Assembly: GCA_041875495.1 (NCBI GenBank)
Contig: CP112982.1
Location: 2,170,001-2,234,000 of the forward strand
Length of the DNA: 64,000 nucleotides
DNA from: Halomonas sp. CH40
GTDB lineage: Bacteria; Pseudomonadota; Gammaproteobacteria; Pseudomonadales; Halomonadaceae
Direction of reading: 5' to 3'
Positions 27,503 to 38,361 of the stretch are shown here, piece after piece. Position numbers and translations under genes: made by a program. The notes under the pieces were generated by a model. That model saw nothing but the letters and a program-made list of their open reading frames with translations, did no database searches and was not told the origin of the DNA. Every line of letters starts with the position of its first letter. Positions within the stretch are counted from its first letter, which is position 1.

Positions 27503-28968
27503 AATGACACCTCATCAAGCATTAACTGTGCCTGAGCAAGCGACTGGGCAATACCGCCTATGTCCCCCGCTCCCTGGGTTATCAAAATATCACCCGGACG
27601 TAATACATTCTGCAAGATACCCGGCAGCTCCTGCTTGCTTTCGACAAATAGCGGATCAATTTCACCGCGCTGACGAATCGACCCTGCCAGTGAACGCCCT
27701 TCAGCGCCGGGGATAACGTTTTCTCCCGCACTGTAGACGTCCAGCAGCACCAAGGTATCGACCTTCGATAGAACGCGTACAAAGTCTTCATAGAGATCCC
27801 GCGTACGCGTGTAGCGGTGGGGCTGGTAGAGCATCACCAGACGTCGATCAGGCCAACCGGCCCTGACGGCCTGAATGACCATATCAACTTCACGGGGATG
27901 GTGACCATAATCATCCACCAGCATGACGTCTCCGCCCTGTCCGGGTAGAGCAAAATGACCGTGCACCTGAAAGCGCCGCCCTACCCCGGCAAAATTTTCC
28001 AGCCCACGTAAAATCGCCGCATCACTCACGCCAGCATCGGTGGCAACCACGATGGCCGCCATGGCATTCAAGGCGTTGTGCTTACCCGGCATGGCCAGGC
28101 GTACCTTCAGGGGGGAAGCATTACCGGGGCGTAACGCCGTAAAGGTGACGTCACCCTGATGCTGGGTAAAATCAGTGATGCGATAGTCAGCGTCAGCAGC
28201 AAACCCATAGGTAACAAACTGGCGTTTAACCTGATCACACAGCTCACGTACATGACTATCATCCAGACATAGCACCGCCAGACCATAAAACGGCAGGTTG
28301 TGCAGAAATTCGATAAAGGTGGTTTTCAGGCGCTCGAAATCGCCTCCATAGGTCGCCATATGATCAGCATCAATATTGGTGACAATCGATACCAAAGGCT
28401 GCAGATGCAGAAATGAAGCATCCGACTCATCGGCTTCTGCCACCAGATAATCACCCTCGCCCAGCCGGGCATTGGTGCCTGCGCTGGTTAACTTGCCGCC
28501 AATCACAAAGGTCGGGTCAAGCCCACCTTCAGCCAGCAGGGTCGCAGTTATACTGGTGGTGGTGGTTTTGCCGTGAGTACCGGCCACGGCAATACCATGG
28601 CGAAAGCGCATCAACTCTGCCAGCATTTCTGCCCGCCTGACGACGGGTACGCGGTGCTCGTAGGCCCAGTGGATTTCCGGGTTGGTGGCATCAATGGCGC
28701 TTGATACCACCACAACGTCAGCCCCCACCACGTTATCCTGCGCATGGCCAATCGCCACCGTTACTCCGCAGTCACGCAAACGCTCCACCACGGGAGAGAC
28801 TTTCAGATCGCTACCGCTGACCTGATAGCCCTGATTGGCCAGCACTTCGGCAATGCCACACATCCCTGCACCACCAATTCCGACGAAATGGATTCGCCGG
28901 ATACGTCGCATGCCAGGGCCACTGATACGGCCTGACGGGGAAGCTTCCGATAGTTTTTCTTCAGTCAC
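27499..28968 (-). CDS. murC: UDP-N-acetylmuramate--L-alanine ligase
   Basis: Adds the first amino acid of the stem peptide. At 489 aa it has the N-terminal Rossmann motif [16 protein letters not shown], the ATP-binding [10 protein letters not shown], and [10 protein letters not shown] of the C-terminal domain. I choose GTG at 28968 ([10 protein letters not shown]), since AAGGAG stands 7 nt upstream and the codon overlaps the murG stop. An upstream ATG at 28989 has no comparable signal. Confidence 0.96.
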   Translation of the reverse strand: MTEEKLSEASPSGRISGPGMRRIRRIHFVGIGGAGMCGIAEVLANQGYQVSGSDLKVSPVVERLRDCGVTVAIGHAQDNVVGADVVVVSSAIDATNPEIHWAYEHRVPVVRRAEMLAELMRFRHGIAVAGTHGKTTTTSITATLLAEGGLDPTFVIGGKLTSAGTNARLGEGDYLVAEADESDASFLHLQPLVSIVTNIDADHMATYGGDFERLKTTFIEFLHNLPFYGLAVLCLDDSHVRELCDQVKRQFVTYGFAADADYRITDFTQHQGDVTFTALRPGNASPLKVRLAMPGKHNALNAMAAIVVATDAGVSDAAILRGLENFAGVGRRFQVHGHFALPGQGGDVMLVDDYGHHPREVDMVIQAVRAGWPDRRLVMLYQPHRYTRTRDLYEDFVRVLSKVDTLVLLDVYSAGENVIPGAEGRSLAGSIRQRGEIDPLFVESKQELPGILQNVLRPGDILITQGAGDIGGIAQSLAQAQLMLDEVSF

Positions 28969-30058
28969 GCATATGCTCCTTGTCAGCAAGCATTAAACAG
29001 CCTTGCATCAGCCGCTCTGTCGCATCCAGATAAGCCGCCCGACGTGCATTGGCCGCTTTGGCTGCCAGCACATCAGGGGATAACAGTTGTTTAAGTTCAC
29101 TCAGCAAACGTTCCTGGGTCAATTCAGACTGTATCACGCAGACCGCTGCTGATTCGCTGACCAGCGCCTGGGCGTTGACCGTCTGATGATCATCGACCGC
29201 ATGGGGAAAAGGCACAAACAAGGCTGGTTTAGCGGCGGCGGCCAACTCGGCAACGGTCAAAGCGCCCGAGCGGCAGACCACCAGGTCGGCCCATTGATAG
29301 GCCGCCGCCATATCATCGATAAAAGCACTCACCCGGGCGTCAACAGCGTATTCGGCATAGCGCTCACGGGTAGCCTCTTCACGATTCTTACCCGCCTGAT
29401 GCCAGACCTCAGGGCGAATGGCTACTTGCAGTTCAGCCAGCGCCGGGGCCAGACGTTCATTCAGCGCGACAGCTCCCAGGGAGCCACCCACGACCAGAAG
29501 GCGCAGAGGCCGGCCGCGCATGTCCTCCGCCTGACGGGGATGCTCGCCGAGTACTGCAATCTCATCGCGTACCGGATTGCCGATCACTTCCGCCCGCGAT
29601 CCAAACGCCTGAGGGAAGGCCGCGTAGGTTTTTTTAGCCAGATAGCTCAAGACCCGATTGGTAAGCCCCGCTACTGCGTTCTGTTCGTGGATGACCAGAG
29701 GGGTGCGGGTCAGCCAGGCGGCGATGCCCCCCGGCCCGCTGGCAAAACCTCCCAGACCAACCACCACATCCGGGTTGAAGTGGCGAATAATGCGCCGCGC
29801 CTCACCCACTGCTCGACAGATGTTCACCGGTGCCTTCAACCAGCCCGCCAGACCATTGCCACGCAGGCCACTGATTTTCAGCTGGTGCAGCGTAATTCCC
29901 GCGGCTGGGACCAGCTGGTTTTCAATTCCTCGCGGGCTTCCCAGCCACTCCACTTCCACACCCTGCTGGCGCAGCGCCTTGGCAAGCGACAGCGCGGGAA
30001 TGACATGCCCGCCGGTTCCCCCTGCCATAATCAATACGCGCTGTCCTGCCGTCATCAT
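28961..30058 (-). CDS. murG: Undecaprenyl-PP-MurNAc-pentapeptide GlcNAc transferase
   Basis: Peripheral GT-B glycosyltransferase that converts lipid I to lipid II. The 365-aa protein has the N-terminal glycine loop [16 protein letters not shown], a second loop [27 protein letters not shown], and the acceptor/donor-site run [20 protein letters not shown]. Two adjacent ATGs are possible starts. It follows ftsW by 41 nt. Confidence 0.96.
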   Translation of the reverse strand: MMTAGQRVLIMAGGTGGHVIPALSLAKALRQQGVEVEWLGSPRGIENQLVPAAGITLHQLKISGLRGNGLAGWLKAPVNICRAVGEARRIIRHFNPDVVVGLGGFASGPGGIAAWLTRTPLVIHEQNAVAGLTNRVLSYLAKKTYAAFPQAFGSRAEVIGNPVRDEIAVLGEHPRQAEDMRGRPLRLLVVGGSLGAVALNERLAPALAELQVAIRPEVWHQAGKNREEATRERYAEYAVDARVSAFIDDMAAAYQWADLVVCRSGALTVAELAAAAKPALFVPFPHAVDDHQTVNAQALVSESAAVCVIQSELTQERLLSELKQLLSPDVLAAKAANARRAAYLDATERLMQGCLMLADKEHMRD

Positions 30059-30099
30059 CAGTCTCCATCATCATTGGGGCATTATCATTAATAGCGTCA

Positions 30100-31281
30100 T
30101 CAAAGCCGTGGCTGGCGACGCATCGGCCTGGCGATGGGGGCACGCTTCGGGCGCTGGCGTGTTTCCACATCGATACGTAATAAAAGCCCGATCATCACGC
30201 CCGTTACCAGAAGGCTTGACCCACCATAACTGATCAAGGGCAGGGTCAAGCCCTTGGTCGGCAGCAGGCCGGAGCTGACGGCCATATTGATAAAAGCCTG
30301 GGCAGCAATCACGAAAGCAATGCCGTAAGCCACATAAGCGCCAAACAGATGCCCGGCAAGCTCTGCGCGCCGGGCAATCAGCAAAGCGCGCAAAACAAAC
30401 AGGGTGAACAGAATGATCAGGCTGATCGCTCCCAACATGCCCATCTCTTCCGCCAGTACAGCGAAGATAAAATCGGTATGCGCCTCAGGCAGGTAGTGGA
30501 GCTTTTGCACGCTGTTCCCCAGCCCGGTGCCGGTCACCTGACCACGACCAAAGGCAATCAACGCCTGGGTCAGCTGATAACCGGTGGCAAACTGATCAGC
30601 CCAGGGGTCAAGAAAACTCGTCCAGCGCGCCAGTCGATAAGGCTCCATAACCACCAAAAGAGCAAAGGCAGCGCCCAACAGAATAGTGATGCCGACAATA
30701 ATCACCAGAGACGCCCCCGCCATGACCAGCATCCCGATCACACAGACGGTATAAACCACTAGCCCTCCGAAATCCGGCGCCTTGAGCAGCAACACCCCTG
30801 GAACCGCCAGAATCATTAACGGGCGCATGATACTCAAGTGATGCTGGCGTAACTCAAGCGCAAATCGGCTCATGAATGCCGCCATATAAACGATCAACCC
30901 CAACTTGCCAAACTCGGACACCTGGATACTGGGCAGCGGCCCTGGCAGAGCAATCCAGCGGGTACTGCCGTTCACCTCCTGACCAATAAACAGCACCAGC
31001 AGCAACATCACGATACTGATCACCATCAACAAGCCAGCATTCTGGCGCCAGGCCTCTGTTGGCAGGCTGACCACCAGCACAGTGGCCATTAGCGATATTG
31101 CCAGGTACAAACCGTGTTGACGGGCATAGTGGTAGCTGTTGTCAAGCAGGCCAATCGAGGCTGAGCTGACCATTACCCAACCGATGGCCGCCAGGGCCGC
31201 TGCCGTCATGACCAGCCAGATATCGCAGCTAAGATGACGGGTGGTGACCTTGGCATGCAGCTGCTTGAACATTGGCTTCAT
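30100..31281 (-). CDS. ftsW: Septal peptidoglycan glycosyltransferase FtsW (SEDS family)
   Basis: Polytopic SEDS polymerase that works with FtsI at the septum. The 393-aa protein has about ten membrane segments, the conserved loop LPEAHTDFIFAVLAEEMG, and the C-terminal LPLISYGGSSLLVTGVMIG signature. Its ATG overlaps the murD stop (ATGA). A basic C-terminal tail follows the last helix. Confidence 0.96.
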   Translation of the reverse strand: MKPMFKQLHAKVTTRHLSCDIWLVMTAAALAAIGWVMVSSASIGLLDNSYHYARQHGLYLAISLMATVLVVSLPTEAWRQNAGLLMVISIVMLLLVLFIGQEVNGSTRWIALPGPLPSIQVSEFGKLGLIVYMAAFMSRFALELRQHHLSIMRPLMILAVPGVLLLKAPDFGGLVVYTVCVIGMLVMAGASLVIIVGITILLGAAFALLVVMEPYRLARWTSFLDPWADQFATGYQLTQALIAFGRGQVTGTGLGNSVQKLHYLPEAHTDFIFAVLAEEMGMLGAISLIILFTLFVLRALLIARRAELAGHLFGAYVAYGIAFVIAAQAFINMAVSSGLLPTKGLTLPLISYGGSSLLVTGVMIGLLLRIDVETRQRPKRAPIARPMRRQPRL

Positions 31282-32672
31282 GATGGCCCTCCGGCCGGGC
31301 GTTGCCTGCTTTCAATCCATTGACAAAACACATCGCCACGCTGCTGATAATCAATAAATTGATCAAGGCTTGCACAGGCCGGAGACAGCAGCACGCAATC
31401 ACCCGGCTGGGCCAGCTCATAGGCAGCTTGCATGGCGTCTGGCAAGTCATCCATAAGGTGGGTTTCGATATGCTCACCCAAAGCTTTTTCAAGCTGCTCG
31501 GCATCTCTGCCAAACAGCAGCACCTGACGGGCGTAAGCGGCCAGGGGATCAGCCAGGGGCGAAAAATCCGCGCCCTTGCCGACTCCGCCTGCCAGCAAAA
31601 TCAGCTTGCCGTTAAGCTGCGGGCCGATACCTTGAATGGCGGCCAGAGTGGCTCCTACATTGGTGCCTTTGGAATCATTAATCCAGGTCACGCCATTGAC
31701 CTTTGCCACGTGCTGACTACGATGACGCAGACCTTTGAAATCACGCAGCACCTGCAGCATGGCATCGCGCTTGAAACCGCAGTGTTCACCAACGGCCAGT
31801 GCTGCCAGCGCATTGAGGAGGTTGTGCTCACCGCTCATGCCCAGCTCACTGGCCCTTATCCATGGGTGCTGGCCCTGCATCAGCAGCACCTCGCCATCTT
31901 GCTTGCCCAGCCCCCACTGATTGCCTTGCCCGGGGGTGCCGCGGGTAAACCGGCTGATGTTTGGCGGCGTATGCCCTGCTTCAGGCCAGGTCGCCGGATC
32001 ATCACCGTTGACGACAGCGCTGGATGCGTCAATAAAAATGCGCCGCTTGGCAGCGCCATAAGCATTCATTCCAGCATGGCGATCAAGATGGTCTTCACTC
32101 AGGTTGAGAAACACGCTGCATAACGCGCCAAGCGCGGGTTTGGTTTCCAACTGGAAGCTGGAAAGCTCCAGAATATAAAGCTCCGCGTGGGGGCAATCTG
32201 CCAGTAAATCCAGAGCCGCCGTTCCCAAATTGCCACCTACCGCCGCCTTGATACCCGAGGCCTGTGCCATTTCACCCACCAGGGTGGTGACGGTAGATTT
32301 GGCATTGGAACCGGTAATCGCCACAACCGGCGCTTTGGCAGCGCGTTTGAACAGGGCGATTTCACCCACCAGGCGAGGTTCACCCGTGCGCGGATTGATC
32401 GTCTCCTGCAAGCCTTCAAGGCCTGGCGTACCCGGGTCAACGCCTGGGCTAAGCACCACCTCCTCAGCCTCCTGAAGATCCAGTCCGGTCAGCGGCCCAC
32501 AGTAAACCTCAACCTCAGGATAACGCTGTTTTATGGTTTCAAGCCCAGGGGGCTTATTGCGGGTATCGGCAATCATGAAAGGTCTGCCCAACCGGGCCAG
32601 ATGGCGGCAGATCGCCTGACCGGACACCCCTAGCCCTACCACCAGCGTTGTTCCTTGGGGAATACGCAGCAT
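31278..32672 (-). CDS. murD: UDP-N-acetylmuramoyl-L-alanine--D-glutamate ligase
   Basis: Adds D-Glu to UDP-MurNAc-L-Ala. At 464 aa it shows the N-terminal TLVVGLGVSGQAICRHLARLG, the P-loop AITGSNAKSTVTTLVGEMA, LSSFQLE, LNLSEDHLDRH and WINDSKGTNVGATLAAIQG. It sits 9 nt after mraY and is coupled to ftsW downstream. Confidence 0.96.
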   Translation of the reverse strand: MLRIPQGTTLVVGLGVSGQAICRHLARLGRPFMIADTRNKPPGLETIKQRYPEVEVYCGPLTGLDLQEAEEVVLSPGVDPGTPGLEGLQETINPRTGEPRLVGEIALFKRAAKAPVVAITGSNAKSTVTTLVGEMAQASGIKAAVGGNLGTAALDLLADCPHAELYILELSSFQLETKPALGALCSVFLNLSEDHLDRHAGMNAYGAAKRRIFIDASSAVVNGDDPATWPEAGHTPPNISRFTRGTPGQGNQWGLGKQDGEVLLMQGQHPWIRASELGMSGEHNLLNALAALAVGEHCGFKRDAMLQVLRDFKGLRHRSQHVAKVNGVTWINDSKGTNVGATLAAIQGIGPQLNGKLILLAGGVGKGADFSPLADPLAAYARQVLLFGRDAEQLEKALGEHIETHLMDDLPDAMQAAYELAQPGDCVLLSPACASLDQFIDYQQRGDVFCQWIESRQRPAGGPS

Positions 32673-32681
32673 CTGGGTCTC

Positions 32682-33764
32682 CTAGCGGATCTTCAGGGTG
32701 GCCAGCCCCAACAGCACCAGCACGACAGTGATGATCCAGAAGCGCACGATAACCCGCGGTTCAGGCCAGCCTTTCAGCTCGTAATGATGATGCAGCGGTG
32801 CCATACGGAAGATGCGCCGGCCAGTCAGCTTGTAAGAACCTACCTGAAGAATGACGGAGATGGTTTCCAGCACGAAAATGCCGCCCATGATAAACAGGAC
32901 AATTTCCTGGCGTACGATAACCGCGACCACCCCCAGGGCCGCCCCCAGCGCCAGCGCCCCAACATCGCCCATAAACACCTGGGCCGGATAGGTGTTGAAC
33001 CACAAAAATCCCAGCCCCGCGCCAGCGATGGTGGCACAGAACACTGCCAGCTCACCGGTGCCGGTAATAAAGGGAATATGCAGATAGTTGGCAAAGACAG
33101 CGTTGCCACTCGCGTAGGCAAAGATCGACAACCCCATCGCGACCAACACAGTCGGCATGATTGCCAGCCCGTCCAGGCCATCGGTCAGGTTGACCGCATT
33201 GGAGCTACCAACAATCACAAAGTAGGTCAGAACGATGTAAAAAACGCCTAACGGCAGCACAAAATCCTTGAACAGTGGCACCAGCAAACTGGTTTCAACC
33301 GGCGTGCTGGCTGTCCAGTAAAGAACAACCGCCGCCCCAAGCCCGACCACCGATTGCCAGAAATATTTCCAGCGTGCCGGCAGACCCCGTGGGTTCTTTT
33401 CAACTACCTTGCGATAGTCATCCACCCAGCCAACGGCGCCGAAACCGAGCGTAACGCCCAACACAATCCACACATATAGATTGGTCAGGTCGCCCCATAA
33501 AAGGGTACTGACTGCCATGGCAATCAGGATCATCGCACCGCCCATGGTAGGCGTTCCTGCCTTGGAGAGATGTGATTGCGGGCCATCATCACGAATGGCC
33601 TGGCCAATCTGCCCTTCCACCAGACGACGAATGACCCAGGGGCCAAGCCATAGACACAGCAGTAAAGCCGTCAAGGCGGCGAGAATGACGCGTAATGTCA
33701 GATAGTTAAAGACCTGAAATGCGCTTTGGAACTGACTTAGAAAATTCGCCAAATGAAATAACAT
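32682..33764 (-). CDS. mraY: Phospho-MurNAc-pentapeptide transferase
   Basis: Integral membrane enzyme that makes lipid I from UDP-MurNAc-pentapeptide and undecaprenyl phosphate. The 360-aa protein has ten predicted helices and the family signatures [12 protein letters not shown] (Asp pair), [34 protein letters not shown], and the histidine run [15 protein letters not shown]. It lies 14 nt downstream of murF. Confidence 0.97.
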   Translation of the reverse strand: MLFHLANFLSQFQSAFQVFNYLTLRVILAALTALLLCLWLGPWVIRRLVEGQIGQAIRDDGPQSHLSKAGTPTMGGAMILIAMAVSTLLWGDLTNLYVWIVLGVTLGFGAVGWVDDYRKVVEKNPRGLPARWKYFWQSVVGLGAAVVLYWTASTPVETSLLVPLFKDFVLPLGVFYIVLTYFVIVGSSNAVNLTDGLDGLAIMPTVLVAMGLSIFAYASGNAVFANYLHIPFITGTGELAVFCATIAGAGLGFLWFNTYPAQVFMGDVGALALGAALGVVAVIVRQEIVLFIMGGIFVLETISVILQVGSYKLTGRRIFRMAPLHHHYELKGWPEPRVIVRFWIITVVLVLLGLATLKIR

Positions 33765-33778
33765 GAGCGGCGGTTACC

Positions 33779-35140
33779 TTATTTTTTATCTACGCGCAGG
33801 GCGGCGATCAGTCGCTCCATCCCTGCACTACGAGAGCCTTTGATCAACAGATTGGCATCTGATGGCAGGTGTTCAACGAGATATGTCTGTAAATCAGCAT
33901 AGTCATCGAAATGTTTACCACTGCCGAATGCCTGACTAGCAGCCTGCGCTGCATCCCCTAGCGTTACCAACGTATCTACTCCGGCTGCGGCGGCATAAGC
34001 CCCCACCTCAGCATGCAGCGCCGCAGATTCCGTGCCTAACTCCCCCATGGCGCCCAGCGCGCACCAGCGCGGCCCGGAAAAACTCATCAGCGTATCCAGC
34101 GCAGCCTTAACGGCTCCGGGATTAGCGTTGTAGGAGTCATCCAGCAACCGGCTTCCTCTCACCCCCGGCACCAGGTTCAACCGCCCCGGCAGCGACTGCA
34201 AATCACTCAACCGTTTGACCACATCGTCTGGTGCTATCTCAAGACTCAGCGCGACGGCAGCTGATGCCAGCGCATTGAGCACATTATGACGGCCGATCAA
34301 TGCCAGCGAGACCCTACCCAAGACCTTGCCTTGCCAACGAAGTTCAAAGCCATAACGCCCTTCAGGGTCACAGGTCAGTGAAGTAGCGGTGACATCAGCC
34401 GCAGGATGAAAACCAAAACTGATGATTCGACGCGGCAATGCACACTGCTGCCAGAATGGAAAGTAATGGTCATCGTGGTTCAGAACCGCCACACCATCGG
34501 TGGGCAATCCATTGAGAATTTCGCCTTTCGCCTGGGCAATCATGCCCATACCGCCAAATTCACCCACATGAGCACCGGTGACATTGGTGATGACAGCCAC
34601 CCGAGGCTGGGTCAGCAGGGTCGTCCAGGCAATTTCACCAATATGGTTGGCACCCAGCTCCACCACCGCCGCACGATGTTGCTCACTCAACCCGAGCAAG
34701 GTCAGGGGAGCTCCAAAATCGTTGTTAAGATTACCACGCGTCGCGTGTACCGGCCCCAGTGCCTGCAGCAGCGCTGCGCTCACTTCCTTGACGGTTGTCT
34801 TGCCACTGTTACCGGTTATCGCCACCAGCGGCCCGGATGACCACTGCTGACGCCAGTAGCGTGCCAGCAGACCCAGCGCCAGGCGGGTATCCGCACATAC
34901 CAGCTGAAAATTTTCAGGGCTGTCCACATGCTCTGAGACCAGCGCCGCGCCAGCCCCCTGTCTGAACGCCTCGTCTACATAGGCATGGCCGTCAAAGCGT
35001 TCGCCCTTGAGTGCCACAAACAGGCAGCCTGGCACGATATGGCGGGAATCGGTGACCACCGAGGTTATCTTTTGCTCTGCAGCGCCTGGAGGGCATTTCC
35101 CACCCACTGCCTTGGCAATTTCTCCCAGCGTCAATTGCAT
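33779..35140 (-). CDS. murF: UDP-MurNAc-tripeptide--D-alanyl-D-alanine ligase
   Basis: Adds the D-Ala-D-Ala dipeptide made by DdlB. The 453-aa protein has the P-loop AITGNSGKTTVKEVSAALL, GANHIGEIAWT, IGRHNVLNALASAAVAL and DDSYNANPGAVKAAL. Its start overlaps the end of murE by 10 nt, so the two ligases are coupled. Confidence 0.96.
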   Translation of the reverse strand: MQLTLGEIAKAVGGKCPPGAAEQKITSVVTDSRHIVPGCLFVALKGERFDGHAYVDEAFRQGAGAALVSEHVDSPENFQLVCADTRLALGLLARYWRQQWSSGPLVAITGNSGKTTVKEVSAALLQALGPVHATRGNLNNDFGAPLTLLGLSEQHRAAVVELGANHIGEIAWTTLLTQPRVAVITNVTGAHVGEFGGMGMIAQAKGEILNGLPTDGVAVLNHDDHYFPFWQQCALPRRIISFGFHPAADVTATSLTCDPEGRYGFELRWQGKVLGRVSLALIGRHNVLNALASAAVALSLEIAPDDVVKRLSDLQSLPGRLNLVPGVRGSRLLDDSYNANPGAVKAALDTLMSFSGPRWCALGAMGELGTESAALHAEVGAYAAAAGVDTLVTLGDAAQAASQAFGSGKHFDDYADLQTYLVEHLPSDANLLIKGSRSAGMERLIAALRVDKK

Positions 35141-36642
35141 GCGTCATTCCGCCTTGCCAGTGCCTTTCGTACCTCTTCGCTGTCCAGGTAGGGATGCCGC
35201 ACGTCATTGATTTCCTGATACGCTTCGTGCCCTTTACCGGCCACCAGGATGACATCGTCACTAGCTGCCTGAGCCACCGCGTAGGCAATGGCCTGACGGC
35301 GATCAGCAATCTCCACCACCTTCTCGTCAGCAATACTGGCGTCACTGAAGCCTGCCATGATCATTGCACGAATTGTCTCAGGGGCTTCCTTGCGCGGATT
35401 ATCATCTGTCACCACAGCGATCTCTGCATGTTGCTCGGCTTCTTTGGCCATTTCGGCCCGCTTACCAACATCCCGGTCTCCTCCACAGCCGAACACGCAC
35501 CACAGTCTGGCCTTGCGACCCAGATGGGCATTCAATGCCACCAGGGCATTATGCAGGGCGTCGGACGTATGTGCATAGTCAACCACCACGCTCGGGGCGC
35601 CCGGCTGACGATAGAGCTCCATGCGACCTGGCACAGGCTTGAGCGTTTTGGCCGCGGCTACCAGATCATCAATTGTTTCACCCAGACCATAAAGCGTTGC
35701 CATGGCCAGCAAGACGTTATCCAGGTTGAAGCGCCCCATCAGCGCAAGATCCAGCACTTTCTCTTCATCCGGTGTGGCAATAACCGCCTGCTGGCCGTCA
35801 GCATGCGGGTGCCATTCCAACACTCTGAGGGTCACCGCCTCATCCTGGCCGCTGGCCAGGACACGCACCTTTTCAGCGCAACCGGAAAGCATCAGGCGGG
35901 CCAGCGGATCGTCACCATTCACTACCGCCAGCGACAGCTCCGCCCGACGGAACAGCTTGGCCTTGGCCGCCGCATAGGCCGCCATGCTGCCGTGGTAGTC
36001 CAGATGGTCGCGGCTCAGGTTGGTAAACACCCCGACCCTGACATCAACGGCATCAAGACGATTCTGGTCAAGCGCATGGGAAGATGCCTCCAGCGCCACA
36101 CGCTTGACCCCTTGTGCAGCCAGGCTACCCAGGGTGGCCTGCAGTGCCAGCGGGCCAGGGGTTGTCAGGCCACTCTCTGCAAGCGCGCCACTGCGCCCAA
36201 CCCCCAGGGTTCCGATCACACCGGCCGGCGTCCCTAAACGGTCGCTCAGCTCGGCGATGTAATGGGTCACCGAGCTTTTGCCGTTGGTGCCGGTCACCGC
36301 AATCACATCGAGTCCTTCAGGCACATCAAACAACGTACGCCCCAATTCACCCAGGCGCAGAGAAAGGTGCGGCAGGGTCAAAACCGCACCTTCACAGGTA
36401 ACCTCACTATTACGTGTGTGGCTCAATATCAGTGCAGCCCCTGCCTCAACGGCAGCATCAATGAAATCACGCCCATCCTGCTGGCTTCCGGGTATTGCTA
36501 CAAAAACATCGCCTGACTGCACCCTGCGCGAATCGGTTACCAGGCGCACATGATCAGGCAATTCGGGCAACATTTCAGGCAGTTGCGAACCGGGCCAGAC
36601 CTGCTGCAATGCCTGTATGAGATCGCGAGAGGGTATTGTCAT
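35131..36642 (-). CDS. murE: UDP-MurNAc-L-Ala-D-Glu--meso-diaminopimelate ligase
   Basis: Adds the third residue of the stem peptide. The 503-aa protein has AVTGTNGKSSVTHYIAEL as P-loop, LEASSHALDQNRL, NLSRDHLDYHGSM and, importantly, TDDNPRKEAP, whose DNPR motif marks meso-diaminopimelate rather than lysine specificity. It fits a Gram-negative wall. It lies 12 nt after ftsI. Confidence 0.97.
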   Translation of the reverse strand: MTIPSRDLIQALQQVWPGSQLPEMLPELPDHVRLVTDSRRVQSGDVFVAIPGSQQDGRDFIDAAVEAGAALILSHTRNSEVTCEGAVLTLPHLSLRLGELGRTLFDVPEGLDVIAVTGTNGKSSVTHYIAELSDRLGTPAGVIGTLGVGRSGALAESGLTTPGPLALQATLGSLAAQGVKRVALEASSHALDQNRLDAVDVRVGVFTNLSRDHLDYHGSMAAYAAAKAKLFRRAELSLAVVNGDDPLARLMLSGCAEKVRVLASGQDEAVTLRVLEWHPHADGQQAVIATPDEEKVLDLALMGRFNLDNVLLAMATLYGLGETIDDLVAAAKTLKPVPGRMELYRQPGAPSVVVDYAHTSDALHNALVALNAHLGRKARLWCVFGCGGDRDVGKRAEMAKEAEQHAEIAVVTDDNPRKEAPETIRAMIMAGFSDASIADEKVVEIADRRQAIAYAVAQAASDDVILVAGKGHEAYQEINDVRHPYLDSEEVRKALARRNDACN

Positions 36643-36654
36643 AGCATTTCCTTG

Positions 36655-38361
36655 TTAAATTGATTCATCATCGGGTGGCACGTCCAGCAGGCGTAGTGCG
36701 TTGCCAGTGATGCTCGAAAACACCGGGGCCGCGACGGCGCCGCCGTAAATATCACCAGCTTTGGGATGATCAATCATGATAACCGTGACCACTCTGGGGT
36801 CGGAAACCGGCGCAATACCCGCAAAAACACTCCGATATGCGGTTTGTGAATAGCCTGACGCGTCTGTTTTGCGCACCGTCCCTGTTTTGCCTGCAACGCG
36901 ATAACCTTCCACTCTGGCGCGCCGCCCGCCCGTATTGGGGCCTACCGACGTTTCCAGAAGGCCGAGAAGCTGTTCTGCAACACCTGATGCCACTGCTTGA
37001 GTCCCTTGCGGAGTATCGTTCAAGCGCAGCAAGGAAGGCGACATGCGTATGCCCTTGTTGGCAATGGCCGTGTAGGCGCTCGCCAGCTGCAAAGGCGATA
37101 CAGATAGCCCGTATCCGTAAGAAAGTGCCGCCCTTTCGCTACGCGACCAGTGAATCGGTGCAGGCAAGCTGCCTGCGGACTCACCAGGAAAGCCGGTGCC
37201 TGGCGCCTGCCCCAGACCCAGTTGATTATATTTTTCCCAAATGGCCGTATCAGGCATCTGCAGCGCCAGTTTCGACATACCAATATTGGATGATTTTTCC
37301 AGGATACCGGAAAAATCCAGTTTGCCGTAGTTACGAATATCACGAATGGTAAACCGGTCAATACGCATCCACCCAGGCGAGGTATCAATGACCTTGTCGG
37401 GCGAAAATTGGCCGCTTTCCAGCACGGCCATCATCGCCAACGGTTTCATGACCGAACCTGGTTCAAACACGTCCACGACTGCCTGGTTGCGTAACCCTTG
37501 CGGGTCAAGCCCAGCGCGATTATTGGGGTTATAAGACGGATAATTGGCCATGGCCAGCACTTCGCCATTGCGCACGTCCATCATGATGGCAACACCGCCG
37601 TCAGCCTCGTTTTCCAGCACCGCGCTGCGCAATTCCCGGTACGCCATATACTGCAGGCGCTGGTCAATCGATAGCACCAATTCGCCGCCAGGCTGGGCTT
37701 CCTTGACCACCCCTAACTCCCTGACCAGACGACCACGACGATCCTGAATGATCCGCCTCTGGCCGGTATGTCCGGCGAGGTAGGGCTGGTAGGCAAGCTC
37801 CATGCCCTCCTGCCCCTGATCATCCACATTGGTGACCCCTAATATCTGGGCTGCCACCTCACCGGCTGGATAGTAACGTTTGTACTCCGGACGGGAATAA
37901 ACACCGGACATACGCAAATCAAGCACGCGCTGTGCATCGTCAGGCGTCATATGGCGGCGCAGGTACATGAATTCGTGTTCACTAAAGCGTTCAATACGTG
38001 CCTGAAGCGCGTCCAGGCCGATCCCTAACTCACGGGCCAGTACAACTTGCTGAATGCCATCCTCAGGCAACTCCTGGGGGTTCGCCCAGAGCGTCACCAC
38101 GGGCGTGGAAATAGCCAGCGGCTCACCGTTGCGATCCGTGATCATTCCGCGATGGGCGGGAATGGTCTCGTGACGCAGGGTTCGCGCATCGCCCTGGCTT
38201 TGCAAAAAAGGTCGGTCAACCAACTGCAACAGCGTGACACGCCCAATCAATACAGCCGCCACTAGCAGGATTGCCACAACCACCAGGAGAAACCGCCCAC
38301 CGCGCAGTGGCGAAGCCACCGGAGCGTTGCGCCTGACGTCGCGGTTAGATTGCACTGTCAC
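36655..38361 (-). CDS. ftsI: Septal peptidoglycan transpeptidase FtsI (PBP3)
   Basis: Class B penicillin-binding protein that crosslinks septal peptidoglycan with FtsW. The 568-aa protein has one N-terminal membrane helix (GRFLLVVVAILLVAAVLIGRV), a pedestal region, then the transpeptidase domain with the active-site serine in EPGSVMKPLAM, SSN in EKSSNIGMSKLAL and KTG in VAGKTGTVRKTD. The GTG start overlaps the ftsL stop by 4 nt (GTGA). Confidence 0.96.
   Translation of the reverse strand: MTVQSNRDVRRNAPVASPLRGGRFLLVVVAILLVAAVLIGRVTLLQLVDRPFLQSQGDARTLRHETIPAHRGMITDRNGEPLAISTPVVTLWANPQELPEDGIQQVVLARELGIGLDALQARIERFSEHEFMYLRRHMTPDDAQRVLDLRMSGVYSRPEYKRYYPAGEVAAQILGVTNVDDQGQEGMELAYQPYLAGHTGQRRIIQDRRGRLVRELGVVKEAQPGGELVLSIDQRLQYMAYRELRSAVLENEADGGVAIMMDVRNGEVLAMANYPSYNPNNRAGLDPQGLRNQAVVDVFEPGSVMKPLAMMAVLESGQFSPDKVIDTSPGWMRIDRFTIRDIRNYGKLDFSGILEKSSNIGMSKLALQMPDTAIWEKYNQLGLGQAPGTGFPGESAGSLPAPIHWSRSERAALSYGYGLSVSPLQLASAYTAIANKGIRMSPSLLRLNDTPQGTQAVASGVAEQLLGLLETSVGPNTGGRRARVEGYRVAGKTGTVRKTDASGYSQTAYRSVFAGIAPVSDPRVVTVIMIDHPKAGDIYGGAVAAPVFSSITGNALRLLDVPPDDESI

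Noticed and set aside
29186..30091. 301-aa plus-strand frame opposite murG
   Set aside because: Antisense shadow; murG motifs are complete on the minus strand.
35194..36237. 347-aa plus-strand frame opposite murE
   Set aside because: Shadow of murE; no start signal and His/Arg/Gln-rich nonsense composition.
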